Notes under the pieces: model-generated
The model's database searches: none
Told to the model about the DNA's origin: nothing
Seen by the model: only the letters and a program-made list of their open reading frames with translations
Translations under genes and position numbers: made by a program
In this document: one piece after another, positions 33,438 to 45,914 of the stretch
Layout of the letters: each line of letters starts with the position of its first letter
Numbering within the stretch: position 1 is the first letter of the stretch
Assembly: GCA_014871385.1 (NCBI GenBank)
Contig: CM026428.1
Location: 12,588,041 to 12,652,040 of the forward strand
DNA: 64,000 nucleotides
Source: Ceratodon purpureus
Lineage: Eukaryota > Streptophyta > Bryopsida > Pseudoditrichales > Ditrichaceae
Direction: 5' to 3'

Positions 33438-34481
33438 TCATTCTTTCGAAACAAGCCCACGGAGGAACTTGATAGATTTGGTCACTGGAGAGTTCGCTGC
33501 CATAGCATTGTACAAAGCAGATTCCAGTTCTGCAGGACCAGGCCTACCCTTGAGAGTACTCAGGCGAGTAAACTTACCATCTTCTTTGACGAAGATGAGC
33601 CATGGCCTTCCGCCCGGCGCTCCACTCTGCACATTCTTCAGCACAGCGCCCTCGGTTTTACTAAACAAGCCTTGAATCGCGAGCGGGATGAACGCATACG
33701 CAGCCTCAAAAGATGCCAGAAAACTGCCCCATCTCGCATCCTTCTCGTCTTCCGGTGACCATTCCGGGTTGAGGACGACAACAGGTCTCGGGGTTACGTT
33801 CCTTGCGAGCTCCTGCAAGCACTCGTTATCCTCATACCTCGCCCCTGCGACTAACACAACAGCGACATCCCCAGAGACGTCTCTCTCGGATTGCAGGCTA
33901 TGAAAGCTCACGTTGAGCACCTCCCGGTTTGCACATTGGTCCCGAGCTAGCTCAACAGGTGACGCACCCGAGAAGAACACAGCCACATCCGGAGAGTCTC
34001 TCGACTTGCGGAGGAGAGCAGACACGAGGTCGAGAGTGAGAGACGCAAGTGAGGAGGGAGCATCGTCCAGAACGGGAATCTCCACTCGCAGCTTCACCTG
34101 CCGCTGCTCCTTCCTCTGCTTCACAGTTGAAGGCCCTCGCCGCTTCAGAACCTTCTCCAGGAGCGCTGCAACCGACCCCGCAGCCTGCTCGATTGCCTCC
34201 TCTCTGCTCTCCGGTGGAACCTCCCCACCTGAAGCACTACATCTTATCCTCACGAAGCGCAATCTCTCTGTTGTCGAGAAACTCCAACCAGATGGTCTCG
34301 CTGAGAGTCCTGGAATGCGCTCATGCGGTTTAAGGCTATGGCAGACAAATGCTCTACATTGCAAACGACATGACTCCCTAGATTGAATCCGAAACTGGGA
34401 ACCTGCACCCACACCATTCGGTTTCAGTAGTAATGAGCTTGGATTCGCCATCTTGCGCACAGAATTGGCTAAAATGAACAT
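33438..34481 (-). CDS. Plastid DUF1995-domain protein
   Basis: A single exon of 347 codons. The first ~75 residues are rich in Ser, Arg and Leu and end near VRIRCSASG, typical of a chloroplast transit peptide and cleavage region. The rest is a DUF1995 domain: EAIEQAAGSVAALLEKVLKR, VKLRVEIPVLDD, DVAVFFSGASPVELA, VAVVLVAGARYEDN, RPVVVLNPEWSPEDE, AAYAFIPLAIQG and a C-terminal PWLIFVKEDGKF. DUF1995 also occurs in LPA3-type photosystem II accumulation factors and in plastid adenylate kinase 5; the biochemical role is unknown. Translation may instead start at the second ATG (MANPSS, 34451). It is divergent from the AlkB gene, with 553 bp between the start codons. Confidence 0.85.
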   Translation of the reverse strand: MFILANSVRKMANPSSLLLKPNGVGAGSQFRIQSRESCRLQCRAFVCHSLKPHERIPGLSARPSGWSFSTTERLRFVRIRCSASGGEVPPESREEAIEQAAGSVAALLEKVLKRRGPSTVKQRKEQRQVKLRVEIPVLDDAPSSLASLTLDLVSALLRKSRDSPDVAVFFSGASPVELARDQCANREVLNVSFHSLQSERDVSGDVAVVLVAGARYEDNECLQELARNVTPRPVVVLNPEWSPEDEKDARWGSFLASFEAAYAFIPLAIQGLFSKTEGAVLKNVQSGAPGGRPWLIFVKEDGKFTRLSTLKGRPGPAELESALYNAMAANSPVTKSIKFLRGLVSKE

Positions 34482-35034
34482 GCAAGCAGAGGATTTGTGC
34501 TACTGAATCATCTCATGGTGCCCAATTCCTGTGTTTCTACGAAGCGCAACCGTGTTTGCCTCGAAGTCTATCGCCTTCGGTGGCTTTACCCGGATGAATG
34601 AAAACCCAGAGTGACCTTCACGAGTCGAATAGTTGTGAGGTTTTCGGATTCCTGCATCTCCAGTTGTTGGTTTTCTCTTGATGGGTTGTGACTCATGTCA
34701 AGGTTTTTACGTGAATGCTCCCCGGGCTTGACGTTTTTGTAGTTTTCATCAGCTTTTCTGGAAAACTGAGTGATGTCGATGCAGAGTGAGCGTTGTCGAT
34801 GCAGCTGTTGATAGGGTTTTTAGGGGTGAATTCGCTTTTGGGTTCGAGGGTTGTGGTTTTTTTCTCGAGTCTCGGAGTGTTTGCAGAGTTATGTTGAGTT
34901 GTTAGTGGAGAACGGTTTGCATAGAAAGGTGATTTGTTTGAGTTTGATGGAAGGGGGGTCGTTTTTGTGGAGTTTTGCAAAGTTGCTAGATCGTGAAGTT
35001 TGTTTGTAGGATGTGGTGATGTCATGTGCAAGCC
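34482..35034. promoter_or_regulatory. Shared upstream region of the divergent DUF1995 and AlkB genes
   Basis: The 553 bp lie between two oppositely transcribed start codons with no frame of its own. A bidirectional promoter is inferred from geometry; no specific motif is claimed. Confidence 0.45.
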
Positions 35035-37813
35035 ATGCCGCCGAATCGATCTCCTTTTCCTCCTTCGAGGCAATGTGTGTTGCACCCTGTGAAGAAAAAG
35101 CAGAAGCAGGAGCCAAGCCGATTCTTGCCTTGCCCTGTTTGTCACCGATCGTTTCCTTCCTACTCCATTCATGATCATGTCAACGTTTGTCTGGATAGTC
35201 CTGCAACTGGGCGTACTCAATCGTCTCCTTGTACCACCTCGTCATTGACACCTTGCAATTCGGAGAGTGCGCATCTGAATAGTGAAGGTTGTGATAAAAA
35301 TTTCTCTAGTACTGTCGATGTAGAAAAGGATGCTAATTTGGATGATAGGCTCGAGAATCCCCCAGCTGAACAGGATTGCATAAATTCCCTGCTTGCATGT
35401 TCAAGCCCTCCAGAAGGGCCGCTTATAGAGAAGAGTTCAGCGATTCATTTAGTGGATAGTTCTTTACATGAAATTGCTGATGAAGGAGATGGAGATGCTA
35501 GAATTCCAGACGATGAAGCGTTGAGAGATGTTCAAAACACAGAGGATTGCCGTCAGACGAATTACGTTGTCACGGCCAGCGATTTTGTCGAGGGTCCGAA
35601 AGAAACTGAAATTCTTGTTCCAGAATTGCCGCAAGGGGAGGAGCGAGAGAGAGAAGCTCAGTATACCATGGCCTTGCCTGAAGAATATTTTTCTGATAAA
35701 CCTGGGCATGTGCTACAGATTTTCCAGGTAAACATGTACAATCTTCTCGTGTTTATAATTCTGATATCATTTCGGTGGAGATCATGTAAGCTTAGTAGTG
35801 TTAAATTGGATCAAGCAATCCCAGGCCTTTTGTAGTAACTCTGGCAACTACCAAATTATAGTTTAACAGTATGTGATTATGATTTGTCTGAATAGGTGCA
35901 ACGGCAGAGTCAAGCTAAACTATCTATGCTGTGCAAGTTTCCGATGTCAGCTGCATTGGAGCGTAAGCCCACTGCTACTGTTCTGCAACCAGGGTAAGGC
36001 AGGTACTCTTGCCCTTGTTCGTGGTATTGTTGAATGATGAGCATATTTTGGGTTTAGGTTTCAACTTGCCAGTGTTTTGTTTTACTGTTGTGAAAGATTG
36101 GTTTGATCCACCGCAATAACCCTGACCATTAAACCTAATTATTGAACGTTGAGGACTACCCTGATGCTTGCAACTCTGAATATCTGGATAACAGGATGGT
36201 GCTATTGCGGAGTTGGCTCTCAATGGACATACAACAAAGACTAGTAAACGAAAGCCAAAGTGCCGTTCACTTGTTTAAGCGTCCTACAACAGCTAGTGGA
36301 GGCAAGTATCATCTCTGGCAGGTATTCTACATGTGATTACGGTTATTGAAGTTCTCTTTTATTAATCCCATCCAGTTGCATTTTGGGTATCTTATTGGAT
36401 GTGATGAACGTGGAATATGGTTTCCAAGTTTAGTATCTTGTAAGAGCTAACTTATGAAGGGGGGTTGCGTTTTGTTTTTGCTGCTTTTAGATGGCTTTCG
36501 GCTGTCAGTGGGATTCAAAAACAAGGCGCTATGCTCCACAAACTCGGGGCCTGCGGTTTCCAGCCTGGATGTATGATCTTGGGAGAGAACTTGCGGTTAA
36601 TGCGTCTGATCATACTCATGTGTATCCTCCTGGTTCGAGCTTTGCACCTGATGTCGCACTCGTGAACTTCTACCCTGTAAGGTTTCTTTACTGCGACCAC
36701 TGCATTCTATGGATGTTCGAGTGCTAGTGGAAACGTATCAAGGATGTAATCAGATTTGAAAGTTTTACTTGTGAATGAGATTTATCAGGACTGGACCTGG
36801 TGGTTTTACTGCATCTATGTGAACAAGGAGGACAACTACATGACTCGTTAATAAAACGTCGAAACGTTTGAATCATCGTAATAATAACTATTTTTTTCCA
36901 GGTGAAAGATGAGGAGCTTGGGGTGGTGGGCTTGGGAGGTCATCAGGATCTGGATGATTACTGTGACATGCCTGTGGTATGTGTACCATTTCCATAGGTC
37001 ATTTCTCTGGGTTGCTTAAGGTAGAGGTTGTGCTTTCTTTTAATGGTCACATTCCTGTGATTTTTAGAGGTTGAAAATGCAGCGTCCTCAACGGACACCG
37101 ACTCAAAACACTTGTTCTTGCCTTCTCGATTGTTTATCATGGCTAGTACCTGATATTGTTATTACTACAGTATATTCATTTGCATGTTGATTGTTACTCA
37201 GGAAAACTTCATGACTTCATTGTATGGCCCTTGGATAGAGAAATATAATAGTAACCTTTAGATGTGAAGTGCAGGTCAGTGTGAGCGTGGGAGACAGTAT
37301 GACTTTTTTCTATAGGCGGGTGCCACCTCAAAGTCGACGGAAGTCTGGAGTCCAGATTGTTGTGGATGAATCTGCTGCAAAAACTTGCAAGGACGGCGAC
37401 ACAGCTTATAATAGGTACCTCCATTATTGCTCCTCTTCTATAACTTAGCACCGTCTGTGATATTTTCTTGAGTTTAACATTCACAAGAGTGTCAAATTTC
37501 TGGTCACAGCTGGGCATTTGTCTTCTTTGTATTATAGCAATTGACGGAGTTCGGAGTTGTCTTCATTTCACTTTGTGTTCCATGGTGCGTATTAGCATTT
37601 GTAATTGAACTAATCCTTGATCGTAACTTCTATACCTGCAGTGAGAAGAGGATTATCCTAGAGAGTGGAGATGTTCTGGTTTTTGGTGGAGAATCGAGGC
37701 TGGTGTACCATGGGACACGCGCTGTACAACCTGGCACAAGACCACCAGGTTTGCACATGGTACCAGGCCGCCTGAATTTCACATTTCGCCAAAGCAACGC
37801 ACCAAGACTCTGA
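35035..37813 (+). CDS. AlkB-type Fe(II)/2-oxoglutarate dioxygenase with N-terminal zinc finger
   Basis: Seven exons join in frame: 35035-35727, 35896-35993, 36195-36321, 36491-36676, 36902-36976, 37275-37414 and 37642-37813. The N-terminus has CPVCHRSFPSYSIHDHVNVC, a C2HC (UBZ4-like) finger. An acidic, probably disordered stretch follows. The catalytic core has PGMVLLRSWLS, RGLRFPAWMYDLGREL, NFYP, then GLGGHQDLDD with the iron-binding His and Asp. VSVSVGDSMTFFYR, SGDVLVFGGESRLVYHGT (distal His) and RLNFTFR (2-oxoglutarate Arg) complete it. All metal and cosubstrate residues are present, so it is likely active in oxidative demethylation of nucleic acid. It is closest in motif style to the ALKBH1 group. 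The UBZ-like finger suggests recruitment to ubiquitinated chromatin; that is inference. Confidence 0.88.
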
Positions 37814-38775
37814 TTATTGATTTCAGCTCTTAATATTTTCAGAATGTACACATGCAAGATTATGAGGATTTCATATGTAAACATTCGACCATATACAGTA
37901 GTTGACCCGAATTTGCACATAGGTCAATTTCAATGTTCCCATCCAGGGCAGAACCCAGTTTCTTAAAACAGCGCCTGGCAATTCTTTAAGGACCTTGACA
38001 CTCTTATACTCTCTAAACTGCCCAAGATCGTGAAGGCAGTTCTTAGAGAACTTTAGTAGAGATAGGATGCATGGTACATCCCATGTCAGCGAGATTGTAA
38101 CCATTCTACAGGGGAATGCTAGAGCATGAGCATAGAGCCATGAGCACGTGAGCCATGAGCAAGTTTTCATGAGCCATGAGCGGATGAATTACTTTATTTA
38201 GTAAGACAGTTTCGTTCTATATATGAGGATGAAATCATCCATGACTAATGAACAAATTGAAAACTATCAAAGGATATTCCAAATGAAATGATGACATGTA
38301 CACCAACGTGTCAAATTCAATCAACTTGATGGCCAATTTAGGTTAATATAACGAATGATGGAGATTACACAATGAGTGATGATTGATAACAATTAAGAAA
38401 GTTCAATGTTAGCCATATCCACTTACCAGCCATGACCAAGCGCACGCAACTCATTTGACCTGAAAAACAGAGTGTGGCAGTTAGAGAATACAATACACAC
38501 TTTGACTTAGCTCCTGGATAGTAATATCCTTTCAACCTCTATCTCTCACGGAACATTCTGTGCAACTCTTCAATTTGCTCGTGGTTGCAATCAGGCTAGA
38601 AGGATCCAGCTCCCACTTGGGCAATGACACCTCCAATGCAAACCACAGCTCCATCCATCTCTCCACGTTACCCCTCTCAATTGCTAACACTCTGTAGATG
38701 TATCTGGCTATCCTCAAAAACAGAATTTGAAGTTTTGCTTGAGCTATACTGTTAGAGGCTTGCCATGGGTACCCA
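37814..38775. other. Intergenic DNA with a GAGCCATGAGC repeat cluster
   Basis: No gene is supported. At 38123-38182 the word GAGCCATGAGC recurs several times. The 15-mer CATGAGCCATGAGCG (38168-38182) is repeated exactly at 54032-54046, beyond the other side of element B. Confidence 0.5.
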
Positions 38776-39640
38776 ATGAATTGGGCCCAGTACGCTTTGG
38801 AGAGATGGAGAATGAGCAAAAACTTAGAGAAAAAGAGCGAAAGTGTGATAAAGTATGTTGGAGCAAATTCGCTTAAACTGTCCTACTACGAACTGGCTAA
38901 GTCAAAACTCGAGGGAGAGATCGCGGATTTTGAAGTGGCTTACAGCAAAGCAAACGCCGATTATGGAAACACATATGTGTTCATTAGTTCCCGAATGGCA
39001 TCACCAACAAATCCGTGTGAGGGAGCCGAAAGAGAAGAACTACTGGAGAGATTGTCGAAGCTCAAAGATCAGTGCAGGAGGCAGAGGAGATCTTAACCAA
39101 ATGCAAGGAAAAGTTAGCCATCGGTAGCTATAGCGAGAAGATTTTGAACAAGATCAGTGAAAGGATGGTGAAGGCGGAGAAGCGGATCATTAAGCTGAGG
39201 TACAGAATCAAGCGCAAGGAGATAGCCCTCTAGAGTCAACACAAAGGGTAAGATTCTTGAAGCTCTGAATGAGCTAGATCATTTGCAGTCTGTAATGGTG
39301 ACCATTGAAGGAGATATGGATCGATTGAAAGGCGTACTCAAGAAGATGGAAGATAGGGTTCAATTTTCCATGAACCTAGGTATGCCCGAGTCAACATGTT
39401 CAAGAACAATTATCAAGCCAAAGCAATAATCTGATCACGATCAATATATGTGCATTGTGCAAAGCCGAATTTCCACACATGAACGTCATTGTGGCTCCCT
39501 ACTTAATATGTGCTTACCATCCATGGTGCATCGGCATTCAAGCTCAGATCAATGGTAGTTGCGCAAAGTAGGGTTGTAGAGGACAGTTTTTTGAAAAGCA
39601 GCTAAGGAGTTTTGGAATTGTCAAAATTGAAGGTATGTTT
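38776..39640 (+). pseudogene. Decayed coiled-coil plus Cys/His-finger protein of a moss-type family
   Basis: The frame starts MNWAQYALERWR and encodes a charged helical region (YYELAKSKLEGEIADFEVAY, then EELLERLSKLKDQCRR). It shifts frame near 39095 into KISERMVKAEKRIIKLRYRI, meets a TAG at 39231, resumes with ALNELDHLQSVM, and ends with a finger-like CALCKAEFPHMNV...YHPWC...GCRG carrying a TAG. From memory, proteins with this coiled-coil and C-x2-C...H-x2-WC ending are repeated in moss genomes; the function is unknown. Multiple lesions mark it as dead. Confidence 0.5.
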
Positions 39641-40601
39641 ATGCCCTATCTAGATGTGAAGTGATTATCTGAAATCACAAAATTACACTAGTAGCAAAGT
39701 CAAACACAACTTTATAAAATTGATTTGAAAACTAGATAATGAAAAGACACAATTTGAATCACCAAACAAGTGTTCATCACAAATAGATTTGTTTCAACCA
39801 GTGATGAATTCATTTTCGTATATTTAACATCATTTGGTTTAGAATATACAGAAATTACGAACGAAGCAATGGTTAGTGAATGTTCCAAACCGAAGAAGAA
39901 AATAAGATTCTTAAACAATGACATAGGCGGCACAAATTTCACACGCAACAAAAACAAGAAGCGTCAAGGATGAGATTGAAAGGATACTCTAAACCTGCGT
40001 AAGTGCTTTGATCTAATAAGGTTGTTAAATAGAACAATAATGTATGATGATTGACAAAAACCTATTCACTTTCAAGCAAATATAAAATGTAATGTATTTC
40101 ACATAAACTGTTAGTAAGGTTTCCAATTAAGCATTCGAATAACATCATGCTTGTTATTGTTTTTGCAGTTTACTACGATGGTAAATTTTGAAGCACACTA
40201 CAATTCTATTGGGGTTCTTCAACATGTCTAGACTTTGGTTTACTGATTCAGACTCTAACAAGAAGATATAGTTGTTGACATACTATACAAATTTTTCTTC
40301 AACAAGGTCACGATATAGTGTATTGAACTACAAATTGCAGACTAGGCAAGCAATATATTGAAGACCTACATCACCGTCGGATTTAATCACATATTATTGT
40401 AGATGACAAGAACTAAGATATGGATACTAATATTGCAGTCCAAGTTAAAGCTAAATCTGTTTAGATCATAGTTCTATTCAAATGATTGTATGTAATAACT
40501 ATTACTACTAAATCAATTTTAACTATAACCATGACTATGTAAATCCTTGCTGAGAGTTCTTAAGAAATGAATAATTGAAGATTGTGTAAGTTTCAACTCC
40601 G
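39641..40601. other. AT-rich spacer left of element B
   Basis: Only short frames are present and no RNA gene or repeat was recognised. Confidence 0.5.
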
Positions 40602-41162
40602 TTGAAAAACTATGGAGCTACACTTGGTCCCATGTTTGTGATCATTCTGTGCCGAACAGGTAATATAGAACGACGAAATAAAAAATACAAAGAATCAGTG
40701 TTGGTCGTAACTAGAAGTTCAAAGTCAAATTGAGAAAAATATAGACCTTGTTTGGAACATGACCTACGTCATTTGACATATATATTTATAGGAAAGAGAA
40801 TAATCCTTCAAACAATGAGAATACAAGATGAAGCCCGTGGACTTGGTGGATTCCGAACGGGACACTTAAGTTATTCAAAAGACCTCGTTCGGTACAGAAC
40901 GAAGTCCATTTAAAACCCCCTCCGACCCCATGATGATGGTATGGTATGGCGATGGCATGATCATGATATGGGATGGTATGGCATGAAGATGGTATGGCAT
41001 GGTCATGGAAAGGTATGGTGATGGTATGGGATGGCATGGTGATGGTATGGGATGGCATGGTGATGGTATGGGATGGCATGGTGATGGTATGCCATGGTAT
41101 TGGTATGGCATGGTAATCCCCTATTTTGTACGGAACACCACTTTCTTCTGAACACAAAATCT
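40602..41162 (+). repeat. Left long inverted repeat of element B
   Basis: It pairs with 51448-52306. The outer 270 bp are unique sequence; the inner part holds GGTATGGCATGGTGAT-type units (40920-41115) and family-B palindromes at 40644, 40886, 41124 and 41180 (the last just past the edge). Confidence 0.8.
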
Positions 41163-42401
41163 GGCATGGTGTTCCTCTGTTATGTACAGAACACCCCTTC
41201 TCTATATTGTACAAGGTAGTTAATCATATACAATTTGGCACCTTCAAGCAGGGTAACCACAATGCCAATTTTGGAAATATTAGAAGGGACAAACTTAAAT
41301 TGCTTCACTTGTATTGAACTATAATGCAAAGACCTTTAAAACTTTGAATTAGTTTAAATTTATGCACAATTCAAAAATTTAAGATGCATATAGAATGCCA
41401 ACATGAAGAGTTATCAAATTGATTGTATGCAACGTCTTTAATACTTAAGACCAAAAAAAAAAAATTAAAAAATAAGTACAAGGGTGTAGTAAATACTCAG
41501 AGTTTATAATATGTGAATTTATCTTCTAGTAGTGGTTTCATTCACTAAGGACTGATAAGACGATGAATTACTAGAAATCTGATAACTGCACTTTGCTTTA
41601 AAAGGTTCTAGCTCCGTTGCAATTGGAGATGTAAATGGCACAGTTGAAATTTGAATGAATACTTTTTTAAGCCATGGATGACCATAGTTCTGTGCCGAAC
41701 AGGTGACTTGCCTACGGAAATTATGAAAAATGAGAAACTGATAACCTTCTGCTTTATTTTTATTTTTATTTTTTTTAAGACAAATGGTGGATTTTCATTG
41801 CATTAAAAAGAAAAGAACACCGTCGCAAAGCCGAGGCAAGAGAACTTACCTGGCCGAAGAATTTTTTGAAAACCTAGAGTTTTACCTCCTGATAATAACC
41901 TGGACCTAGAAAGAAGACCTGAACTACCTATGATCTACCTGGACTACCAACTAAGTGAACACCTGGAGTAAGAGAAAAAGGCCACACTCGGGACGCTGGT
42001 GATTCCAGAGTGGCCTTCTGCTTAATTTGGTTGGACTAGTTTGTCTTGCACTATTGATGAGTAAGGCTAGTTCTGTGCCGAATGGGGTCCTCCGTACTAC
42101 CAAAAACTTAGAGCAAAGACAACAAAATGAAGACTGCACGTCAGAGTCATTTGAATTTGGAATTAAATTTACATCATGAGACTTCAAAAGACCACGTGAA
42201 GCAGTGTTCTGTGCCGAACAGGGTTTTCTGATCACCTCCAAATACTTGTTCTGTGCAAAACATCACTTTGGGCTGGAACTTTCTTTTTGAACACCAAGCT
42301 ATTATTTTTATAATTATCGATTGTAATTGAGATGAGTATTGGTGTTCGTGCAGAACAACTGCTTTGTCCTGCATTTTATTTCTAATAATAGTTTAAGCTT
42401 A
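41163..42401. other. Element B interior, AT-rich, no gene
   Basis: The stretch carries five family-B palindromes and otherwise AT-rich sequence. No supported coding frame is present. Confidence 0.5.
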
Positions 42402-42621
42402 GACTCCTTCCATCTCCCTAAAAGACCATTATTTGCTAATAATATCAAATTTTAAGGACAGTTATAAATTTAGAAATAATTTGCCAATTTTAGAAATAAT
42501 TTGCCAAATTTAGAAACAAGTCAGCCAAGTTTATAAACAATTTGGCCAAATTTAGAAACCACTCTCAAATTTTAAACAAATTATTTTACCAAACCAAGGT
42601 CTTTTAGTAAGACGGAGGGAG
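42402..42621. mobile_element. Stowaway-like (Tc1/mariner) MITE, 220 bp, inside element B
   Basis: The right end read inward is CTCCCTCCGTCTTACTAAAA, the classical Stowaway terminus. The left end is the diverged match CTCCTTCCATCTCCCTAAAA. TA dinucleotides flank both ends (42400-42401 and 42622-42623), as expected for this superfamily. The interior is AT-rich, with several imperfect AATTTAGAAACAA-type direct repeats and no coding capacity. Confidence 0.8.
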
Positions 42622-43859
42622 TAGCATTGTCGGCAATGCATATAAAAAGGCTTTGGATACACTACCATCATTATCAAACATATTATATTGGTATTTGATA
42701 ACATGAAAGGGATCTTATATATACTTAGATTATAAAACTTTATATCTAGCCATTCTTATTTTATTAATAAACTTCTTATAATTTGTAAATTGGAATGTAT
42801 TTCATTATTATTATAATATATATAGTAATATTGTCATATAATAATGCCATTAAAATATTATAATATATATGGTAATGTTTTTACATAATAATGCCATTAA
42901 CATATTATATTATATATAATGGCAATAGCATGACTTATTGTGGCATTGATACATTAATATATTAATATTATTATATATTGAACACCTATATTGTGTAAAA
43001 ATTGAACACGTATTTTTAAGAATTATTTTTTCCGTGAACCTTATTTGAAGCAATTTATCACAATATACTATATGATTTTATTTTTTTAAGAATTTCTTGT
43101 GGGTCCTATTTAAAGCATATAATATATTCATTAAAAATTTGAGTTCTGACAATTGTTCCTAGAATTTTAAAGTAACATTATTTTAAAAAATTGAAGTCGA
43201 ACTATACATAGCTAGGCACACATATATCTATCTTACTATAAATGCTATTTGTTATCGATAGTTCTTTTTTAAATAAATTAATTCAATACATTTAAAATTA
43301 TGTAGATGTTTGATTAAATTTACTTAAATATTGGCAAGTATATCATGTGAAATTAAGGTTTGTAGAAATGTAATTAAAATGTGATTGACTACTTTTCGCT
43401 AATAGAAAGACCACATATTTTCAAAATATATATTATAATTAAATAGAATAAACTATTACAACCTATTATATATATAAAAATATTTATTCTATATAATTAA
43501 AAATTTATTCTATATAATTAATTTTTAATTAATCATATACGATTGTATATATATATATAATTTGTATATGATATATTCATATTTATTTCATGTAACATAA
43601 TATTGTATGCAATATTTTTATTGATATTTATTTGTTTATAATTATAGTACTATATGGATTTTTACGAGAATATGTGGTCATTTATAGAATAAACATGTAA
43701 GATTATAATAGATTGAAGGAGGTAAGGTATTAAAGGCCTATATCAAAATTCGACATATATAAATATAAAATGCTATTTTTGATAGCAAATGCTAATTTAA
43801 TTATTTAATAATAATAATTTATATATGAAAAAATATCTACGCATATATAATAAATACGG

Positions 43860-43860
<1 letters not shown>

Positions 43861-43908
<48 letters not shown>

Positions 43909-44093
43909 TCTAAGATAATTTTCAATAATTAATTATATATAATTATATTTTGATTATTGTCAATAAATCACCATCATTTTTTTATACGTAACTTTTGTCT
44001 TAACAAATATATAAACATATGATATAAATATGTGTATATATATATATATATCTATATATATATATATATATATATCTATATATATATATATAG

Positions 44094-44125
<32 letters not shown>

Positions 44126-44130
44126 TTATT
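43861..44130. repeat. (TA)n microsatellites
   Basis: Long TA runs occur at about 43870-43906 and 44034-44118. A shorter run is at 50948-50971. The translated Tyr-Ile frame here is an artefact. Confidence 0.9.
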
Positions 44131-44470
44131 TATTTATTTCCATACGTATATTTTTTATATTTAATCCAATATAAATATATGAGGTTATGCATTCAGATAT
44201 CTATAGATGTGATTTATATCTAACCTATTTAAAATTCAATGCACCTATAAATATTTATATTCTATTAAATATTTATCCATTTTGCTTTAAAAATAAATAT
44301 GCAACTATCATAATAGCTTTATGTTTAAAAAATAGAAATATGTATGATGATAATAGATATAAATAGCTAGAGGGAATAATTAATATTTATTGATAAATAT
44401 AAATAGATATATAGATATAAATCGGTATAATTAGATAAATATGTTTATGATTTTCTATAATTGATTTTGA

Positions 44471-44650
44471 ATAGTTATTGATAGTTTTATATGGTTATTA
44501 ATAGTTAGTAATAGTTAGTAATAGTTATTTATAGTTATTAATAATTATTAATAGTTATTAATAGTTATTAATAGTTATTAATAGTTATTAATAGTTATTA
44601 ATAGTTATTAATAGTTATTAATAGTTATTAATAGTTATCAATGACTATCA
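44471..44650 (+). repeat. TTATTAATAG decamer tandem array
   Basis: The unit ATAGTTATTA repeats about 15 times with few changes, followed by decayed copies to about 44730. Regions 42622-44470 and 44730-45550 around it are very AT-rich and hold no supported gene. A TATATG-rich array lies at 45040-45120. Confidence 0.9.
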
Positions 44651-45599
44651 ATTGTTATTATCAGATTTCAATAGTTGTTTATAATTAATTAGAATTATTA
44701 ATAGTTATTAATAATTATGTAGTAATTATTCATAAATAGATATATACAATGTTGATTTAAGGATATAAATTGATAATGGTTCAAATTGGATATAAATTGG
44801 ATATAAATGGATAATCAAGGATGAGTTTGTCACCAAAGTTGGCTTCCAATTTTAATTCACTTTGACTAATCCCCTATACAATGTTGATGTCCAATGTCTT
44901 GTCATGCTAGCCTCTCTATATAATTCTGATAACTTTGTATGGAATTCAATGTGGTTGGTGTGTGCACATGCATGCGTTTAGATGTATATGCATATATATG
45001 TGTATGGGTTCCTGAAATATGGATAAATGTGTGTATATATCCATTTAGATGTATATGTATATGTTTATGTATATGTATATATATATGTATATGTATATGT
45101 ATATGCATATGTATATGTATGGTTGGTCTCTATTTGTGTATGTACCAAGTTCAATGAAATGTTCTAGTGTTGATGTCTCAGGACCCTAGAAAGACCACAC
45201 TTACCTCCACATGAACTACTTGCCTACAGATAGCGTGGTGAAGAACTAGTATATTGCTACACTTGTCCTATTACCCACTCTGTTTTCCTCCAAAAGCTAG
45301 AGGAAAAAAAAAACTTAAGGTATACACACTTATGACCAATAACTTAAGCATTTCAGCATAGTAAATCTTGAGTTATCATGAAGGAGTTATTTTTTGTATG
45401 TAGGAAAATAAGATTTATAAAGAATGAGGTTTTTTTTTTTTTCAAAATGAATTAAGCAAAATTAGAACTACTACAATTTTTTTTGTTCAAAAGTTGGTCA
45501 GAACCCATAACCAACATATAGCTTCACCCATGACCGGCAACAACAAGAGTAGTGAACAAACATAAGACTACTTATTTCCGTTACACTCAAGTTACAATC

Positions 45600-45893
45600 A
45601 TAGATGCATTCTATTGGAGGACTCATCCTAAATCTCATGTTCATCAATTATGGGCTAATGGTTTTCCATTGCTCAGCAATGGAGAAGCCTATTTATTTAA
45701 ATGGTATTTAGAGTCTTCTATTTTTGAATCAACAATTAAAGAATTTACTATTTTACCTCATATTTTAGGTTGTTTGGTTGGATTAGCATTCCGAGATTCT
45801 TGGTTTATATTAGAAAATAAACCGGATAACTTAATTTCACTTGATAAATCTGCGGAAAATGATTTTTATCTGTCACGGGTGCGTTATCGGTAA
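45600..45893 (+). pseudogene. ycf2: Plastid ycf2 fragment inserted in nuclear DNA (NUPT)
   Basis: An open frame encodes FHQLWANG-type sequence (here VHQLWANGFPLLSNGEAYLF), ESSIFESTIKEFTILPHILG and a VGLAFRDSW...SLDKSAENDF ending. This matches the C-terminal part of plastid Ycf2, a component of the 2-MD AAA import motor, as I remember it from moss plastomes. Similarity ends near 45880 and the frame stops at 45893. The frame is uninterrupted, so insertion was fairly recent. It lies inside element B among AT-rich repeats and has no promoter context, so expression is not expected. Confidence 0.6.
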
Positions 45894-45914
45894 TGGGTGT
45901 GTACACCATAGTCG

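Noticed and set aside
38532..38819. 95-codon minus-strand frame
   Set aside because: It overlaps the start of the plus-strand coiled-coil pseudogene in antisense and has no motif.
44032..44223. Tyr/Ile repeat frame
   Set aside because: It is a translation of a (TA)n microsatellite.
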